Shown here: positions 35,665 through 44,439 of the stretch, piece after piece
Layout: each line of letters starts with the position of its first letter
How positions within the stretch are numbered: the stretch's first letter is position 1
From: Pedobacter terrae
GTDB lineage: Bacteria > Bacteroidota > Bacteroidia > Sphingobacteriales > Sphingobacteriaceae
Reading direction: 5' to 3'
Length of the DNA: 64,000 nucleotides
Assembly: GCF_900100705.1 (NCBI RefSeq)
Contig: NZ_FNCH01000007.1
Coordinates: 1-64,000, forward strand
The notes under the pieces: generated by a model
Databases searched by the model: none
What the model was told of the DNA's origin: nothing
The model's input: only the letters and a program-made list of their open reading frames with translations
Made by a program: the position numbers and the translations under genes

Positions 35665-37677
35665 CTACTTTGCCGCATTTTCAATTAACGAAAACAAATA
35701 TTTCAATGCATTTTCATGTCCGTTCGGAATTTCTGCACTAATATCTGCTGAAACCAATCTGCCCTTAATCGGGTTCGATTTCATGTATACATTACCCATT
35801 TTTTCTAAGGTGCTATTGAACTTTTTAGCAGTTTCCTCACCGCCAATTTCAGATGCAGGCACTTTGCCTACGAGGTTTTGAGCATTAAATAAAAAGCTGA
35901 AATTGTTTTTGCTCAATAGTTGCTTGTGCATTTTACTTAGTTTATTGCTGCTGTATTGATTGTTCTGAATGCCCTGCATTTCAGCTAATGAATTGCCAAA
36001 AAACACAATGCCATCTTTAATCTGGAAGTAAATGTCGATCGGACTTTTCTTTTCCATTACTTTATAAATGTTGCCATCTGCACTTACCAGGTTTTTGTTT
36101 ACACCATATTTAATCAGTTTATTGATCAATCTGGTATCTTCGGAAGAAAACATGAAAAGGAAATCAGGTAAAGTTTCATTTTTTGTTTTTGTTACTTCTT
36201 TCTGATTGTAATCGTCATCGTAGTCATAAGAGGTATACGTAACTTCTTTTGTATTTAACCCGTTAATTACAAACAAGGCGTCGCCCTTAATAACTTTGCT
36301 AACTGCTTCTTCATCTAACAAAAGTGAAATCAGATCAGCGCCCAGGTCCATTTCTTCATCCATTTTAGCCCCCATAAAAGAACCATAAGTTTGTTTTAAT
36401 AATTTAGGGAATTCTTCCAGATAAGCTTTGGTATCAATAGAATAGCTCATAAAGCCAAGTGCTTTTTCGCTGTTCACATATTTTAAAAACTTTTTGTTTA
36501 ACTTTCTATTTAAGATTTTTTTATAGGAATCTGCTTGTTCCTGCGATAATTCCATACCTGTTGAGATGCGGAAACTTTTATTGTCCATAAAAAGTTTTGC
36601 ATTTAAGCTGCCATAACCTTTCATTAAGCCTGCTTTACCATAGCTGCCGAAGGTTGGAGAAATTGCATTATAAGCATCTTGAAGGCTGGAAACCCAAAGT
36701 TCTGCAATAGCTTTGTTATCTAAACTTTCCGTGTATGACTTATTGGTTTCGATAGACCTATAATTCCCACTAAAAATTTGATCGGCCTGGGCGGTCATCC
36801 AAACTAAAGCCAGCCTTTTTTTCTTGGCATCCTGTTCTGTACGTTCTTGCTGATAGGTATCGTATTGTTCATCCACATCATCAGGAGCCATGTTGCCTGC
36901 CGTATCTGTTGCTAACGCTACAGGCTGATCAAAATCTGTGTCATCCTGGGTTTTTTTAGCTTTTTTGGTCGTTTTCTTTTTGCCTGCTTTTTTTGTTCTA
37001 ACAGATTTTTTAGTGTTTTTTTTAACAGGCTTTTTCTGCACTTTTACTTTTTCAACTACTGGTGGTGCATCAATTACCTCGACCATAGGTGCATCTGTTA
37101 TCGCATAAGCTGAATCAATAGCCACACTATCAGTAACCATGGCATCATCACGCAGAAACCTGACATCCTTAATTCCATAACGGGCAGATTTGGCAGAATC
37201 GGCAAAAAAAGAACTGCTAATGCTTCCCGTTACAAAATACAGCATGTTATTGTTCCATTTAATTATGCTCGTGCTATCTGGCATAATCATCGTACGGATA
37301 TCGCCTTGTTGCGTAAATTTTTTCTGTTTATTTTCAATCAGGCTTTCAAATTTGTTAGCATCTTTTATCGGAATCAGAAAACAGTTGTAGGTAATACTAT
37401 CACTTAACTGGTTAAAGTAATACATGTTTTTCTCCAGGTTAATTCCAAAATCTTCTATGCTGGTAAAATTTTTATCAAGCGATTTTGAAGTTTCGGTCAG
37501 TAATTTCTTGCCCAGAAAAGATTCATTAAAATCTTTTACAAACATGAGTTTAAAAATATTATCGCCCTTAATGGTGGCAACGGTAAAAGCATCTGCAGGT
37601 ATTTTTTTTACCAAATCTTGTGCTTTGGCTAAATTAAATGATAGCAGGAGTGAGAAGGAAAATAGAATTTTTTTCAT
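35665..37677 (-). CDS. DUF4836 family exported protein
   Basis: 670 residues. A cleavable signal (MKKILFSFSLLLSFNLAKAQ) precedes LVKKIPADAFTVATIKGDNI, the typical DUF4836 opening. Around residues 215-255 there is a strongly basic linker (VKVQKKPVKKNTKKSVRTKK...) followed by an acidic patch (DDVDEQYDTYQQERTEQD). The C-terminal part has repeated strand-rich blocks (MEKKSPIDIYFQIKDGIVFF). Function unknown; found in the Bacteroidota envelope. It lies between a lipoprotein gene and the 465-residue protein gene, all leftward. Confidence 0.8.
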   Translation of the reverse strand: MKKILFSFSLLLSFNLAKAQDLVKKIPADAFTVATIKGDNIFKLMFVKDFNESFLGKKLLTETSKSLDKNFTSIEDFGINLEKNMYYFNQLSDSITYNCFLIPIKDANKFESLIENKQKKFTQQGDIRTMIMPDSTSIIKWNNNMLYFVTGSISSSFFADSAKSARYGIKDVRFLRDDAMVTDSVAIDSAYAITDAPMVEVIDAPPVVEKVKVQKKPVKKNTKKSVRTKKAGKKKTTKKAKKTQDDTDFDQPVALATDTAGNMAPDDVDEQYDTYQQERTEQDAKKKRLALVWMTAQADQIFSGNYRSIETNKSYTESLDNKAIAELWVSSLQDAYNAISPTFGSYGKAGLMKGYGSLNAKLFMDNKSFRISTGMELSQEQADSYKKILNRKLNKKFLKYVNSEKALGFMSYSIDTKAYLEEFPKLLKQTYGSFMGAKMDEEMDLGADLISLLLDEEAVSKVIKGDALFVINGLNTKEVTYTSYDYDDDYNQKEVTKTKNETLPDFLFMFSSEDTRLINKLIKYGVNKNLVSADGNIYKVMEKKSPIDIYFQIKDGIVFFGNSLAEMQGIQNNQYSSNKLSKMHKQLLSKNNFSFLFNAQNLVGKVPASEIGGEETAKKFNSTLEKMGNVYMKSNPIKGRLVSADISAEIPNGHENALKYLFSLIENAAK

Positions 37678-37733
37678 GGGTAATTTGTGCTATGCGCTAT
37701 GCAACCTGTGGAGTTGCGGATCAGCTGTGATTA

Positions 37734-38414
37734 TTATTTAGATAGTTGTATAGTATTAGATACGTTAATTTTGCCGTTAATAAGATCTGTGATGCTGCTT
37801 TTTAACATCACTGCTTTTTTAGATTTTGATACATTTGATGCCGGATTGCTACTACTTGTTACAACAGATTCGAAACGATAGATGCTGGTATAGGTTGCGC
37901 CGTTAAAAACCGCTTTGTCTTTGGCTTTTAATTTGTTGAACTCTGTTTTGGCAGTACCTATCGACTGATATTTCCGGCTAAAGGTCTTTGTTGTTTTATT
38001 ATAGGTATAAGATGAACTATTGGTTGCCCTTATTTTTTGCCGGGCAAGAATGTTTTTGGTGATGTTATTGATATTGGAAACATCTTTAAAAGAAAAGCTA
38101 ATGGTTGCGATGTAGTTAGTAAAATCGCTTGTACTTTTTACATTGGAAATACCCTCTGATTTTCTCAAATAAGCCACAGCTTCGTTTAATTCTTGCTGTA
38201 TTTTCTGTTTACTAGGTACTTTATAACCTTGTACGCTATCCAACAGCATTACTGAAGCTACTTTGGTTTTACTTTGACTTAGGTTTATAGTTAGCGTAAC
38301 ATCGCCTGTACCATCATTTTTCATTGAAATTTCTTCAATTACCTCAAAGCAGGAGCTTAAAACAGGTATTAAAACGATAAATAACAAAAGCTTATAAAAC
38401 TGTTTCAAGTTCAT
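37734..38414 (-). CDS. Lipoprotein of unknown function
   Basis: 226 residues, signal peptide with lipobox LSSC (C22) followed by FEVIEEISMKNDGTGDVTL. The body is basic and Ser/Thr/Lys-rich with two hydrophilic beta-alpha stretches. The opening is reminiscent of membrane lipoproteins that carry a 'KNDGTG' strand, but no family is assigned. It is the first of three leftward envelope genes and is divergent from ccmE. Confidence 0.65.
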   Translation of the reverse strand: MNLKQFYKLLLFIVLIPVLSSCFEVIEEISMKNDGTGDVTLTINLSQSKTKVASVMLLDSVQGYKVPSKQKIQQELNEAVAYLRKSEGISNVKSTSDFTNYIATISFSFKDVSNINNITKNILARQKIRATNSSSYTYNKTTKTFSRKYQSIGTAKTEFNKLKAKDKAVFNGATYTSIYRFESVVTSSSNPASNVSKSKKAVMLKSSITDLINGKINVSNTIQLSK

Positions 38415-38631
38415 ATTAATCCGGTTTATGTTTTACTGTGGAAAATAAAAGGAATGGTTATCTGAATGACCAAACTTAATAATTTCAATATAAACTTTTA
38501 AATGATTTAAAAGTTTCATTAGATTAATTATAAATATGGGCTTTGGAAAAAATATATCGCTTCAAAAATCAGATGATTGTCAATATAAAGACAAGAAAAA
38601 TGTAAAAGAATGCTGGCTAAGCCTATTTTTC

Positions 38632-38639
38632 TATCTTTG
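38632..38639 (+). promoter_or_regulatory. Putative -7 promoter element of ccmE
   Basis: TATCTTTG matches TAnnTTTG, 28 bases before the ATG at 38668. Confidence 0.55.
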
Positions 38640-38667
38640 TTGCCAGCTTTTACAACAAGTATAAACC

Positions 38668-39102
38668 ATGAAGAAAAGTGCAATCATTGGATTAATTACC
38701 ATCGCAATTTCTGTAGGAATTTTATTTAGCTTAAATGCAAATACAGACACCTATTCTAATTTTAAACAGGCCACCCTTTCTGAAAAGGAGGAGCATGTTA
38801 TGGGCTATTGGGTAAAATCAATGGGTACTTATTATGATGCCGTAAAAGATGCGAACCATTTTTCATTCCATATGAAAGACGAAAAAGGAGAAGTGAGAGA
38901 GGTTATTTATGCAGGTACCAAACCACAGGATTTCGAAAAATCAGAAAAATTGGTGCTTATTGGTAAAATGGATAACGATAAATTCTACGCATCGAAAATT
39001 TTAATGAAATGCCCTTCTAAGTATAATGATAATCTGGTAGAGATTAATAAAGATGGCAAAGTAGATACTGTAGGTAAGTACGGCGAGAAAAAATATAACT
39101 AA
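38668..39102 (+). CDS. ccmE: Cytochrome c maturation heme chaperone CcmE, CXXXY type
   Basis: Periplasm-facing heme chaperone anchored by an N-terminal helix (AIIGLITIAISVGILFSL). 144 residues. The OB-fold has VREVIYAGTKPQDFEKSEKLVLIGK. The heme-attachment site reads CPSKY (C115 to Y119) instead of the classical HxxxY, i.e. the CXXXY variant described in some sulfate reducers and archaea. It is followed by ccmF five bases downstream. Confidence 0.9.
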   Translation: MKKSAIIGLITIAISVGILFSLNANTDTYSNFKQATLSEKEEHVMGYWVKSMGTYYDAVKDANHFSFHMKDEKGEVREVIYAGTKPQDFEKSEKLVLIGKMDNDKFYASKILMKCPSKYNDNLVEINKDGKVDTVGKYGEKKYN

Positions 39103-39107
39103 TTTTA

Positions 39108-41573
39108 ATGGATATTCAATTTGTAGGCGAACACCTGTTACCAGGTAAAATCGGACAGTTTTTTATTGTTCTGGCTTTTAGTGCATCATTACTATCAACC
39201 ATATCGTATTTTTTTGCCAGTCGCGATAAAAATCTAGAAGATAAATCCTGGCGTAACCTAGGCCGGATTGGATACCTGGTTAACTTTGCCAGTATTATTG
39301 GCATTGGTGCCATTTTGTTCTACCTCGTACTTGGTCATTATTTTGAATACTATTACGTTCAATCCCATTCTTCGAAACAACTTCCGGTATACTATATCAT
39401 ATCCGCATTTTGGGAAGGACAGGAAGGAAGCTTTTGGCTTTGGGCTTTCTGGCAATCTTTTTTAGGTGCATTATTGATCTGGAAAGCTAAATCATGGGAA
39501 AGCCCTGTGATGACGGTTGTGGCCTTCTCTCAGGTGTTTTTAACCTCTATGCTTTTAGGTGTAGAAATTTTTGGCGAGCGCATCGGAAGTTCTCCATTTA
39601 TCCTGTTAAGAGATGCAATGGATTTAAAGGCACAGGCACCAGTTGTTTTTGCAAATCCAGAAAATTACAAAAATTACCTGAAGTTCATAACCGATGGAAA
39701 AGGTTTAAATCCGTTGTTGCAAAACTATTGGATGGTCATTCACCCACCAACCTTGTTTTTAGGTTTTGCCAGTATGGTGGTTCCTTTTGCTTACGGGATT
39801 GCGGCTTTGTGGCAGAAAAGATATAAAGAGTGGATTAAGCCTGCTATGCCATGGACGCTTTTTGCGGTAATGGTTTTGGGTACCGGTATTATCATGGGTT
39901 CGTTCTGGGCTTACGAGGCACTAAATTTTGGCGGTTTCTGGGCCTGGGATCCGGTAGAAAATGCTTCTCTAATTCCGTGGTTAACCTTAATTGGTGCCGT
40001 ACACGTGATGATTGCCTATAAAAATACTGGTCATGCTTATTTTACCGCAATCGCTTTGGTATTCTTAAGTTTCTTATTGGTGCTTTATGCATCATTCTTA
40101 ACCCGTAGTGGTATTCTGGGTGATACATCTGTTCACTCATTTACCGATATGGGCATGTTTGGACACTTGATTTTATATAATGTAGTATTCGCGGTATTGG
40201 CTGTTGCTTTGATTATCAAGCGATGGAAAGAATTGCCGATCACAACCAAAGATGAAGAAACCTATTCGCGTGAATTCTGGATGTTTATTGGTGCTTTAGT
40301 CGTAACCATCGCTTGTATCCAGGTGATCTTCTCCACTTCGGTTCCTGTATTTAACAAAGCCTTTGGAACCAACTTTTCTCCTCCAATCGATGCTGTAAAA
40401 TACTATAATCAATGGCAGGCACCTTTTGCCGTATTAATCACCCTGATCTCGGGTTTCTCTCAATATTTAAAATACAAAAGAACAGATCCGCGCAAATTTT
40501 ATAGCAGCCTGATATCTGTAATTATCTTTACAACCGTATTAACAGCAGGTTTGGTATATGTTACTCATATTTATACCAATACCATGTACATCCTGATTAC
40601 TTTCAGTTGTTTGTTTGCAGTGCTTTCAAATGCCAGCGTATTGTACCAGGCTTTTGGCGGAAAGGTAAAATTGGCCGGATCGGCAATTGCGCACATCGGT
40701 TTTGCTTTCTTAGTTTTAGGTGCTTTAATTTCTGCCGCTACCAACAAACCTTTATCTATTAATGCAAATAATTTTATCCCGGTAAAAGACTTCGAGAAAA
40801 CAGAGAAGCCTGGCGAAAACATCATGTTGTATAAAAATGAGCCTAAACAAATGGGTAAGTACACGGTAACTTATGTGAGCGATACTACTCAGGCCCCGAA
40901 TACTTTTTATACGCTTAATTTCAAGGTTGTAGATAAAGACGGTAAGGTTAAAGAAGATTTCAATTTGCACCCTCATACTCAGGATAATGAAAAAATGGGT
41001 TTAATTGCTTCTCCTGATACTAAACATTACCTTACTTACGATGTGTACACGCATATTACCAGTGCTGCAGTTAAACAAACCGCTCATGACGATCATGAAG
41101 GACATTCTGATGATGAAAATTATAAAGCACCACGCATTGTTAAGGTTTCAGTAGGCGATACCATTCATACTTCAAGCGGTGTGGTCACCGTTAAAGATTT
41201 AGATAGAAAACCTACCGCCAAAGATTTAGCCCTGGCTCAGGGAGATTATGCTGTGGGTTTACCATTAGAGGTGAATGCTGCAGGTAAAGTTTATAACACA
41301 GAACCTATTTTCTTAATTAAAGGAAACAATACTTTCGATTTTGCTCGTAAAATAGATGAATTAGATCTGAAATTCCGCTTTTCTAGGGTTTTACCAGATG
41401 AGAAAAAAGTAGAGCTTCAGATTTTTGAAAAACCTCAACAAGCTAAAGATTGGGTAGTTTTTAAAGCAATTGAATTTCCTTTCATCAATTTATACTGGGC
41501 TGGTACCATCGTAATGGTTGTGGGTTTCTTACTTTCAATTTTTAGAAGGAGAAAAGAGGCTAAAACCGCATAA
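39108..41573 (+). CDS. ccmF: Cytochrome c heme lyase / CcmF-CcsA family protein
   Basis: 821 residues with about 14 hydrophobic helices. The heme-handling WWD motif reads GGFWAWDPVENASLIPWL; conserved His residues occur in VIHPPTLFLGF and DTSVHSFTDMG. A large extracytoplasmic domain (about 560-790) contains a His/Asp-rich loop (TAHDDHEGHSDDENY). It presumably joins heme from CcmE to apocytochrome c. Upstream ccmE is five bases away; the DUF2520 gene starts three bases after the stop. Confidence 0.92.
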   Translation: MDIQFVGEHLLPGKIGQFFIVLAFSASLLSTISYFFASRDKNLEDKSWRNLGRIGYLVNFASIIGIGAILFYLVLGHYFEYYYVQSHSSKQLPVYYIISAFWEGQEGSFWLWAFWQSFLGALLIWKAKSWESPVMTVVAFSQVFLTSMLLGVEIFGERIGSSPFILLRDAMDLKAQAPVVFANPENYKNYLKFITDGKGLNPLLQNYWMVIHPPTLFLGFASMVVPFAYGIAALWQKRYKEWIKPAMPWTLFAVMVLGTGIIMGSFWAYEALNFGGFWAWDPVENASLIPWLTLIGAVHVMIAYKNTGHAYFTAIALVFLSFLLVLYASFLTRSGILGDTSVHSFTDMGMFGHLILYNVVFAVLAVALIIKRWKELPITTKDEETYSREFWMFIGALVVTIACIQVIFSTSVPVFNKAFGTNFSPPIDAVKYYNQWQAPFAVLITLISGFSQYLKYKRTDPRKFYSSLISVIIFTTVLTAGLVYVTHIYTNTMYILITFSCLFAVLSNASVLYQAFGGKVKLAGSAIAHIGFAFLVLGALISAATNKPLSINANNFIPVKDFEKTEKPGENIMLYKNEPKQMGKYTVTYVSDTTQAPNTFYTLNFKVVDKDGKVKEDFNLHPHTQDNEKMGLIASPDTKHYLTYDVYTHITSAAVKQTAHDDHEGHSDDENYKAPRIVKVSVGDTIHTSSGVVTVKDLDRKPTAKDLALAQGDYAVGLPLEVNAAGKVYNTEPIFLIKGNNTFDFARKIDELDLKFRFSRVLPDEKKVELQIFEKPQQAKDWVVFKAIEFPFINLYWAGTIVMVVGFLLSIFRRRKEAKTA

Positions 41574-41576
41574 ATC

Positions 41577-42341
41577 ATGAAGATCGTTTTATTGGGGTCG
41601 GGTAATGTTGCCACACATTTAGCAAAAGCATTAAAAGTCGAAGGTGAAGATGTGGTACAGGTATACAGTCCAAATTTAAATCATGCAAAATTATTGGCTG
41701 GAGCGATTGAAGCTGATGGTATAAACGATCTTAATGAAGTTGAACAATATGCTGATTTATATATCATCTCTGTAAAGGATGATGCCATTGAAAGCATTGC
41801 TAGATCATTAAGCAATGTAACTGGTCTGGTGGTACATACTTCTGGCACTACCGATATTAACATTTTATCATCACAAGTTAGGAAAGCAGGCGTTTTTTAT
41901 CCTTTGCAAACTTTTTCAAAAGATAAAGAGGTTTCATTTGAAAATATTCCAATTTGCATCGAAGCAAACGGTGAAATTCAATTAGCGATTTTAAAAAATC
42001 TCGCTGCCAAAATGAGTCGGAAGGTGCATGAGCTAAATGGTGAGAAGCGCAAAATACTACATCTTGCAGCCGTATTTGCCTGTAATTTTCCGAATCACCT
42101 GTACGCTTTGGCCAATAAAATTTTAAATCAGAATGGTTTAGATTTCGACATCATCAGGCCTTTAATTGCAGAGACAGCCGATAAGGTAATGAGTAACCTG
42201 CCCGAAAATGTGCAAACCGGTCCAGCAATCAGGGCTGATGAAAATACTTTAACTACGCATTTGAGCATGTTAACCGATATGCCCGAATTGCAGAACATTT
42301 ATCAAACATTGAGCAATAGCATAAAATTAACGCTGAAATAG
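41577..42341 (+). CDS. Rossmann-like and DUF2520 domain protein
   Basis: 254 residues. The N-terminal Rossmann domain has KIVLLGSGNVATHLAKAL, which binds a dinucleotide (G-S-G-N-V-A). The C-terminal DUF2520 helical domain has LHLAAVFACNFPNHLYALA. It resembles ketopantoate or F420-type reductases in layout. The substrate is unknown. It starts three bases after ccmF, suggesting cotranscription. Confidence 0.85.
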   Translation: MKIVLLGSGNVATHLAKALKVEGEDVVQVYSPNLNHAKLLAGAIEADGINDLNEVEQYADLYIISVKDDAIESIARSLSNVTGLVVHTSGTTDINILSSQVRKAGVFYPLQTFSKDKEVSFENIPICIEANGEIQLAILKNLAAKMSRKVHELNGEKRKILHLAAVFACNFPNHLYALANKILNQNGLDFDIIRPLIAETADKVMSNLPENVQTGPAIRADENTLTTHLSMLTDMPELQNIYQTLSNSIKLTLK

Positions 42342-42363
42342 CGTAATTACGGCTTTTGCTTAT

Positions 42364-42371
42364 TACTTTTG
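42364..42371 (+). promoter_or_regulatory. Putative -7 promoter element of the ferredoxin gene
   Basis: TACTTTTG matches TAnnTTTG, 10 bases before the ATG at 42382. Confidence 0.5.
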
Positions 42372-42381
42372 CAAAATAATT

Positions 42382-42714
42382 ATGAGCATTTTTAAACTAA
42401 AAATAAATTTTGAAGAGGCAGATCACGAATCTATTGAATTGCCAATAGCAGCTGGTGAATCTGTATTAGATGTTTGCCTGGATAATGGAATCGAATTGCA
42501 ACACAACTGCGGAGGTGTTTGTGGTTGCAGTACCTGCCATGTATATGTAACCAAGGGGATGGATAATATCGAAGAGATTTCTGATAAAGAAGAAGATTTT
42601 ATCGATAGGGCTGTGCGTCCGAAAATTACTTCGCGTTTAGGTTGCCAGTGTGTGGTAATCAACGGCGATATCGAAGTGACCATTCCGGATCAGTCTGGTT
42701 TTATGGGCCACTAG
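42382..42714 (+). CDS. [2Fe-2S] ferredoxin, adrenodoxin/Isc type
   Basis: 110 residues. The cluster ligands lie in HNCGGVCGCSTCHVYV (C-x5-C-x2-C plus one extra Cys within the x5 stretch), with the last ligand in GCQCVV. This is the Isc-type ferredoxin that supplies electrons to Fe-S assembly. iscX follows, which supports that role. Confidence 0.9.
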   Translation: MSIFKLKINFEEADHESIELPIAAGESVLDVCLDNGIELQHNCGGVCGCSTCHVYVTKGMDNIEEISDKEEDFIDRAVRPKITSRLGCQCVVINGDIEVTIPDQSGFMGH

Positions 42715-42718
42715 TTAG

Positions 42719-42805
42719 TCTGGAGTCCGAAGTCTTCAGTCTGGAGTCGATTAGCCGATTTAAACAGTTAACCGATTAACCAATTCAAACAATTAACCAA
42801 CAACA
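42719..42805. repeat. Intergenic repeat pair between the ferredoxin gene and iscX
   Basis: First part (42719-42750) is GAGTCCGAAGTCTTCAGTC, the GAC/GTC-rich family. Second part (42755-42805) is AACAGTTAACCGATTAACC, an AT-rich word family also at 35540 and 55480-55515. Confidence 0.55.
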
Positions 42806-42809
42806 AAAC

Positions 42810-43052
42810 ATGAATAACGATAAATTTGCATTACCTTTTTACTGGAACGATTATGAAGATATTGCCATGTCTTTATATGAGAAATTTGGCGATGATTTTA
42901 CAGAAGCCAAAATCTACCGCGTTCGCTTTACCGAACTTTTAGAATGGGTTTTATCATTGCCTAATTTTAAAGGAACCCGTGAGGAAAGCAATGAAGGCCA
43001 CTTGGAGCAAATTCAATCTGCCTGGGTTTACGAATGGAGAGATAACCAGTAA
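42810..43052 (+). CDS. iscX: Fe-S assembly protein IscX
   Basis: 80 residues matching IscX (YfhJ): FYWNDYEDIAMSLYEKFGDD, then RFTELLEWVLSLPNF and the C-terminal IQSAWVYEWRD. It binds the cysteine desulfurase IscS and tunes cluster assembly. It lies next to the [2Fe-2S] ferredoxin gene, as in Isc operons, but iscS, iscU and hscB are not in the window. Confidence 0.9.
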   Translation: MNNDKFALPFYWNDYEDIAMSLYEKFGDDFTEAKIYRVRFTELLEWVLSLPNFKGTREESNEGHLEQIQSAWVYEWRDNQ

Positions 43053-43057
43053 TTTTA

Positions 43058-43128
43058 GTTTGGAGTAAAGAGTTTGGAGTTTAAAGGCTCCATTCTACTC
43101 TCAACTCCAAACCCCAAACTCCCAGCTA
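43058..43128. repeat. Inverted intergenic repeat after iscX
   Basis: AGTTTGGAGTAAAGAGTTTGG at the left and CAACTCCAAACCCCAAACTC at the right form an imperfect hairpin of TTTGGAGT words. It could act as a terminator between iscX and the phosphatase gene. Confidence 0.5.
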
Positions 43129-43131
43129 AAT

Positions 43132-43659
43132 ATGTTTCTTCAGAAATTAAAAGAAATTTCCACGTTCATTTTTGATGTAGATGGTGTGCTTACTGATGGA
43201 TCGGTACAAGTTACTGATAGTGGTCAGTCTTTGCGCACTTTTAACATTAAAGATGGTTATGCCATGCAATTGGCGGTTAAAAAAGGCTATAATATTTGTA
43301 TTATATCTGGCGGAGATGGTATTGCGATGGGGAAGCGTTTCTTTAATCTGGGTATAACCGATGTTTTCCTGGGAACAGGAGATAAGGTGGCCATTTTTAA
43401 TCAATATCTTCAGGATAAGAATATCACTGCAGGAGAAGTGCTTTACATGGGCGACGATATTCCCGATTTAAAAGTGATGAAACTTGTAGGGCTTCCAACA
43501 TGCCCAGCCGATGCCGTAGAAGAAATAAAAGCGATATCTACATTCATTTCTCCATATAACGGGGGCAAAACTGCTGTGCGTGATATTATCGAGAAGGTAA
43601 TGAAAGTTCAGGGCAGATGGTTCGACGAAAACCCAAATGCTGCAGATTCTGGGAAATAG
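43132..43659 (+). CDS. KdsC-like HAD phosphatase (KDO-8-phosphate phosphatase)
   Basis: 175 residues, a cap-less C0 HAD phosphatase: motif I FDVDGVLTDG (14-23), motif II ICIISGGDG, motif III/IV GDDIPDLKVM. Size and motifs fit KdsC, which releases phosphate from KDO-8-phosphate in lipopolysaccharide core synthesis. maf lies in the same direction two genes downstream. Substrate is inferred from family. Confidence 0.88.
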   Translation: MFLQKLKEISTFIFDVDGVLTDGSVQVTDSGQSLRTFNIKDGYAMQLAVKKGYNICIISGGDGIAMGKRFFNLGITDVFLGTGDKVAIFNQYLQDKNITAGEVLYMGDDIPDLKVMKLVGLPTCPADAVEEIKAISTFISPYNGGKTAVRDIIEKVMKVQGRWFDENPNAADSGK

Positions 43660-44373
43660 GTTTATTGGTTCACTTGTCATTAGTTTATTGGTATGGCTAG
43701 TAGAATATTGTTCATTCCTTCTCTCGAGCTGTCAATCCTGAGCGTAGTCGAGAGATCTTTCTACAAGTATTTTAAGAAATAATTTAGTCGTAGATTTCTC
43801 CACTTGGTCGTTGCAAATTGAGCATTGGTTATTTGCTTACCACAAGTGTCAATCCTGATCGATAATTTATGGTGTAAAAATCAATATGAGTGACGTACAA
43901 TTGTGTTCTTTTGTTCTACGGCGCAGTCTTGCCTCTGCTCGCCGCCGAAGGGCTCTTACTTTTTGACATCAAAAAGTAACAAAACCGAGGCATTACCGAG
44001 CTCATTAATACAAATAAAACAATAGACAACAACCATTAATAAACTGCCGGCTGAAAATTTATTCATTGGATGTTACATTTTCAGCGGCATTCATGAAGGC
44101 TTCGCCGTTTTCTTTCAAAGCCAGTGGCAAGGCCTGGTCAGTGGGACCCGAAAAATTTATTAGGCCGGATTTAAGTAGAACGTAGATTCGGTGACATGGC
44201 CTAGCTGGATGGAAATGCATAGTTCGATAAGTCGATCATTAATAAGTGATTTTGAAATAACGTCAATGGTAGCGTAGTCGAAGAATCTTAGCTATGTTAC
44301 TCCATACCAGAATGACGTTCACGTTATAAATCTCCGCCTCCAAAATTTGCAATACATCAAATTATATACGAAA
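43660..44373. other. Long intergenic region packed with dispersed repeats
   Basis: Contains GTCATTAGTTTATTGG (43676), CTCGAGCTGTCAATCC with GTAGTCGAGAGATCTTTC (43723-43768), and a perfect hairpin TTACTTTTTGA / TCAAAAAGTAA (43956-43979) followed by CCGAGGCATTACCGAG, similar to 143-160. Beyond 44040 there is GC-richer text (CAGTGGCAAGGCCTGG) and another AATGACG element (44262-44325). No credible gene or RNA was seen. Confidence 0.55.
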
Positions 44374-44421
44374 TTTACATCAACAAATTAATCAATCGAT
44401 TGATTAATTTGTTGATGTAAA
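44374..44421. repeat. Perfect 48-bp palindrome upstream of the universal stress gene
   Basis: Two 24-bp arms without a loop, centred between 44397 and 44398 (core AATCAATCGATTGATT; outer ends TTTACATCAACA / TGTTGATGTAAA). It ends 18 bases before the ATG at 44440. Candidate operator, cruciform or hairpin in the 5' leader. Confidence 0.9.
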
Positions 44422-44439
44422 AAACATAATATTAATCAT

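Noticed and set aside
43923..43980. Possible tRNA or small RNA near the TTACTTTTTGA hairpin
   Set aside because: No cloverleaf, no anticodon arm and no TAnnTTTG word; the hairpin belongs with repeat text.
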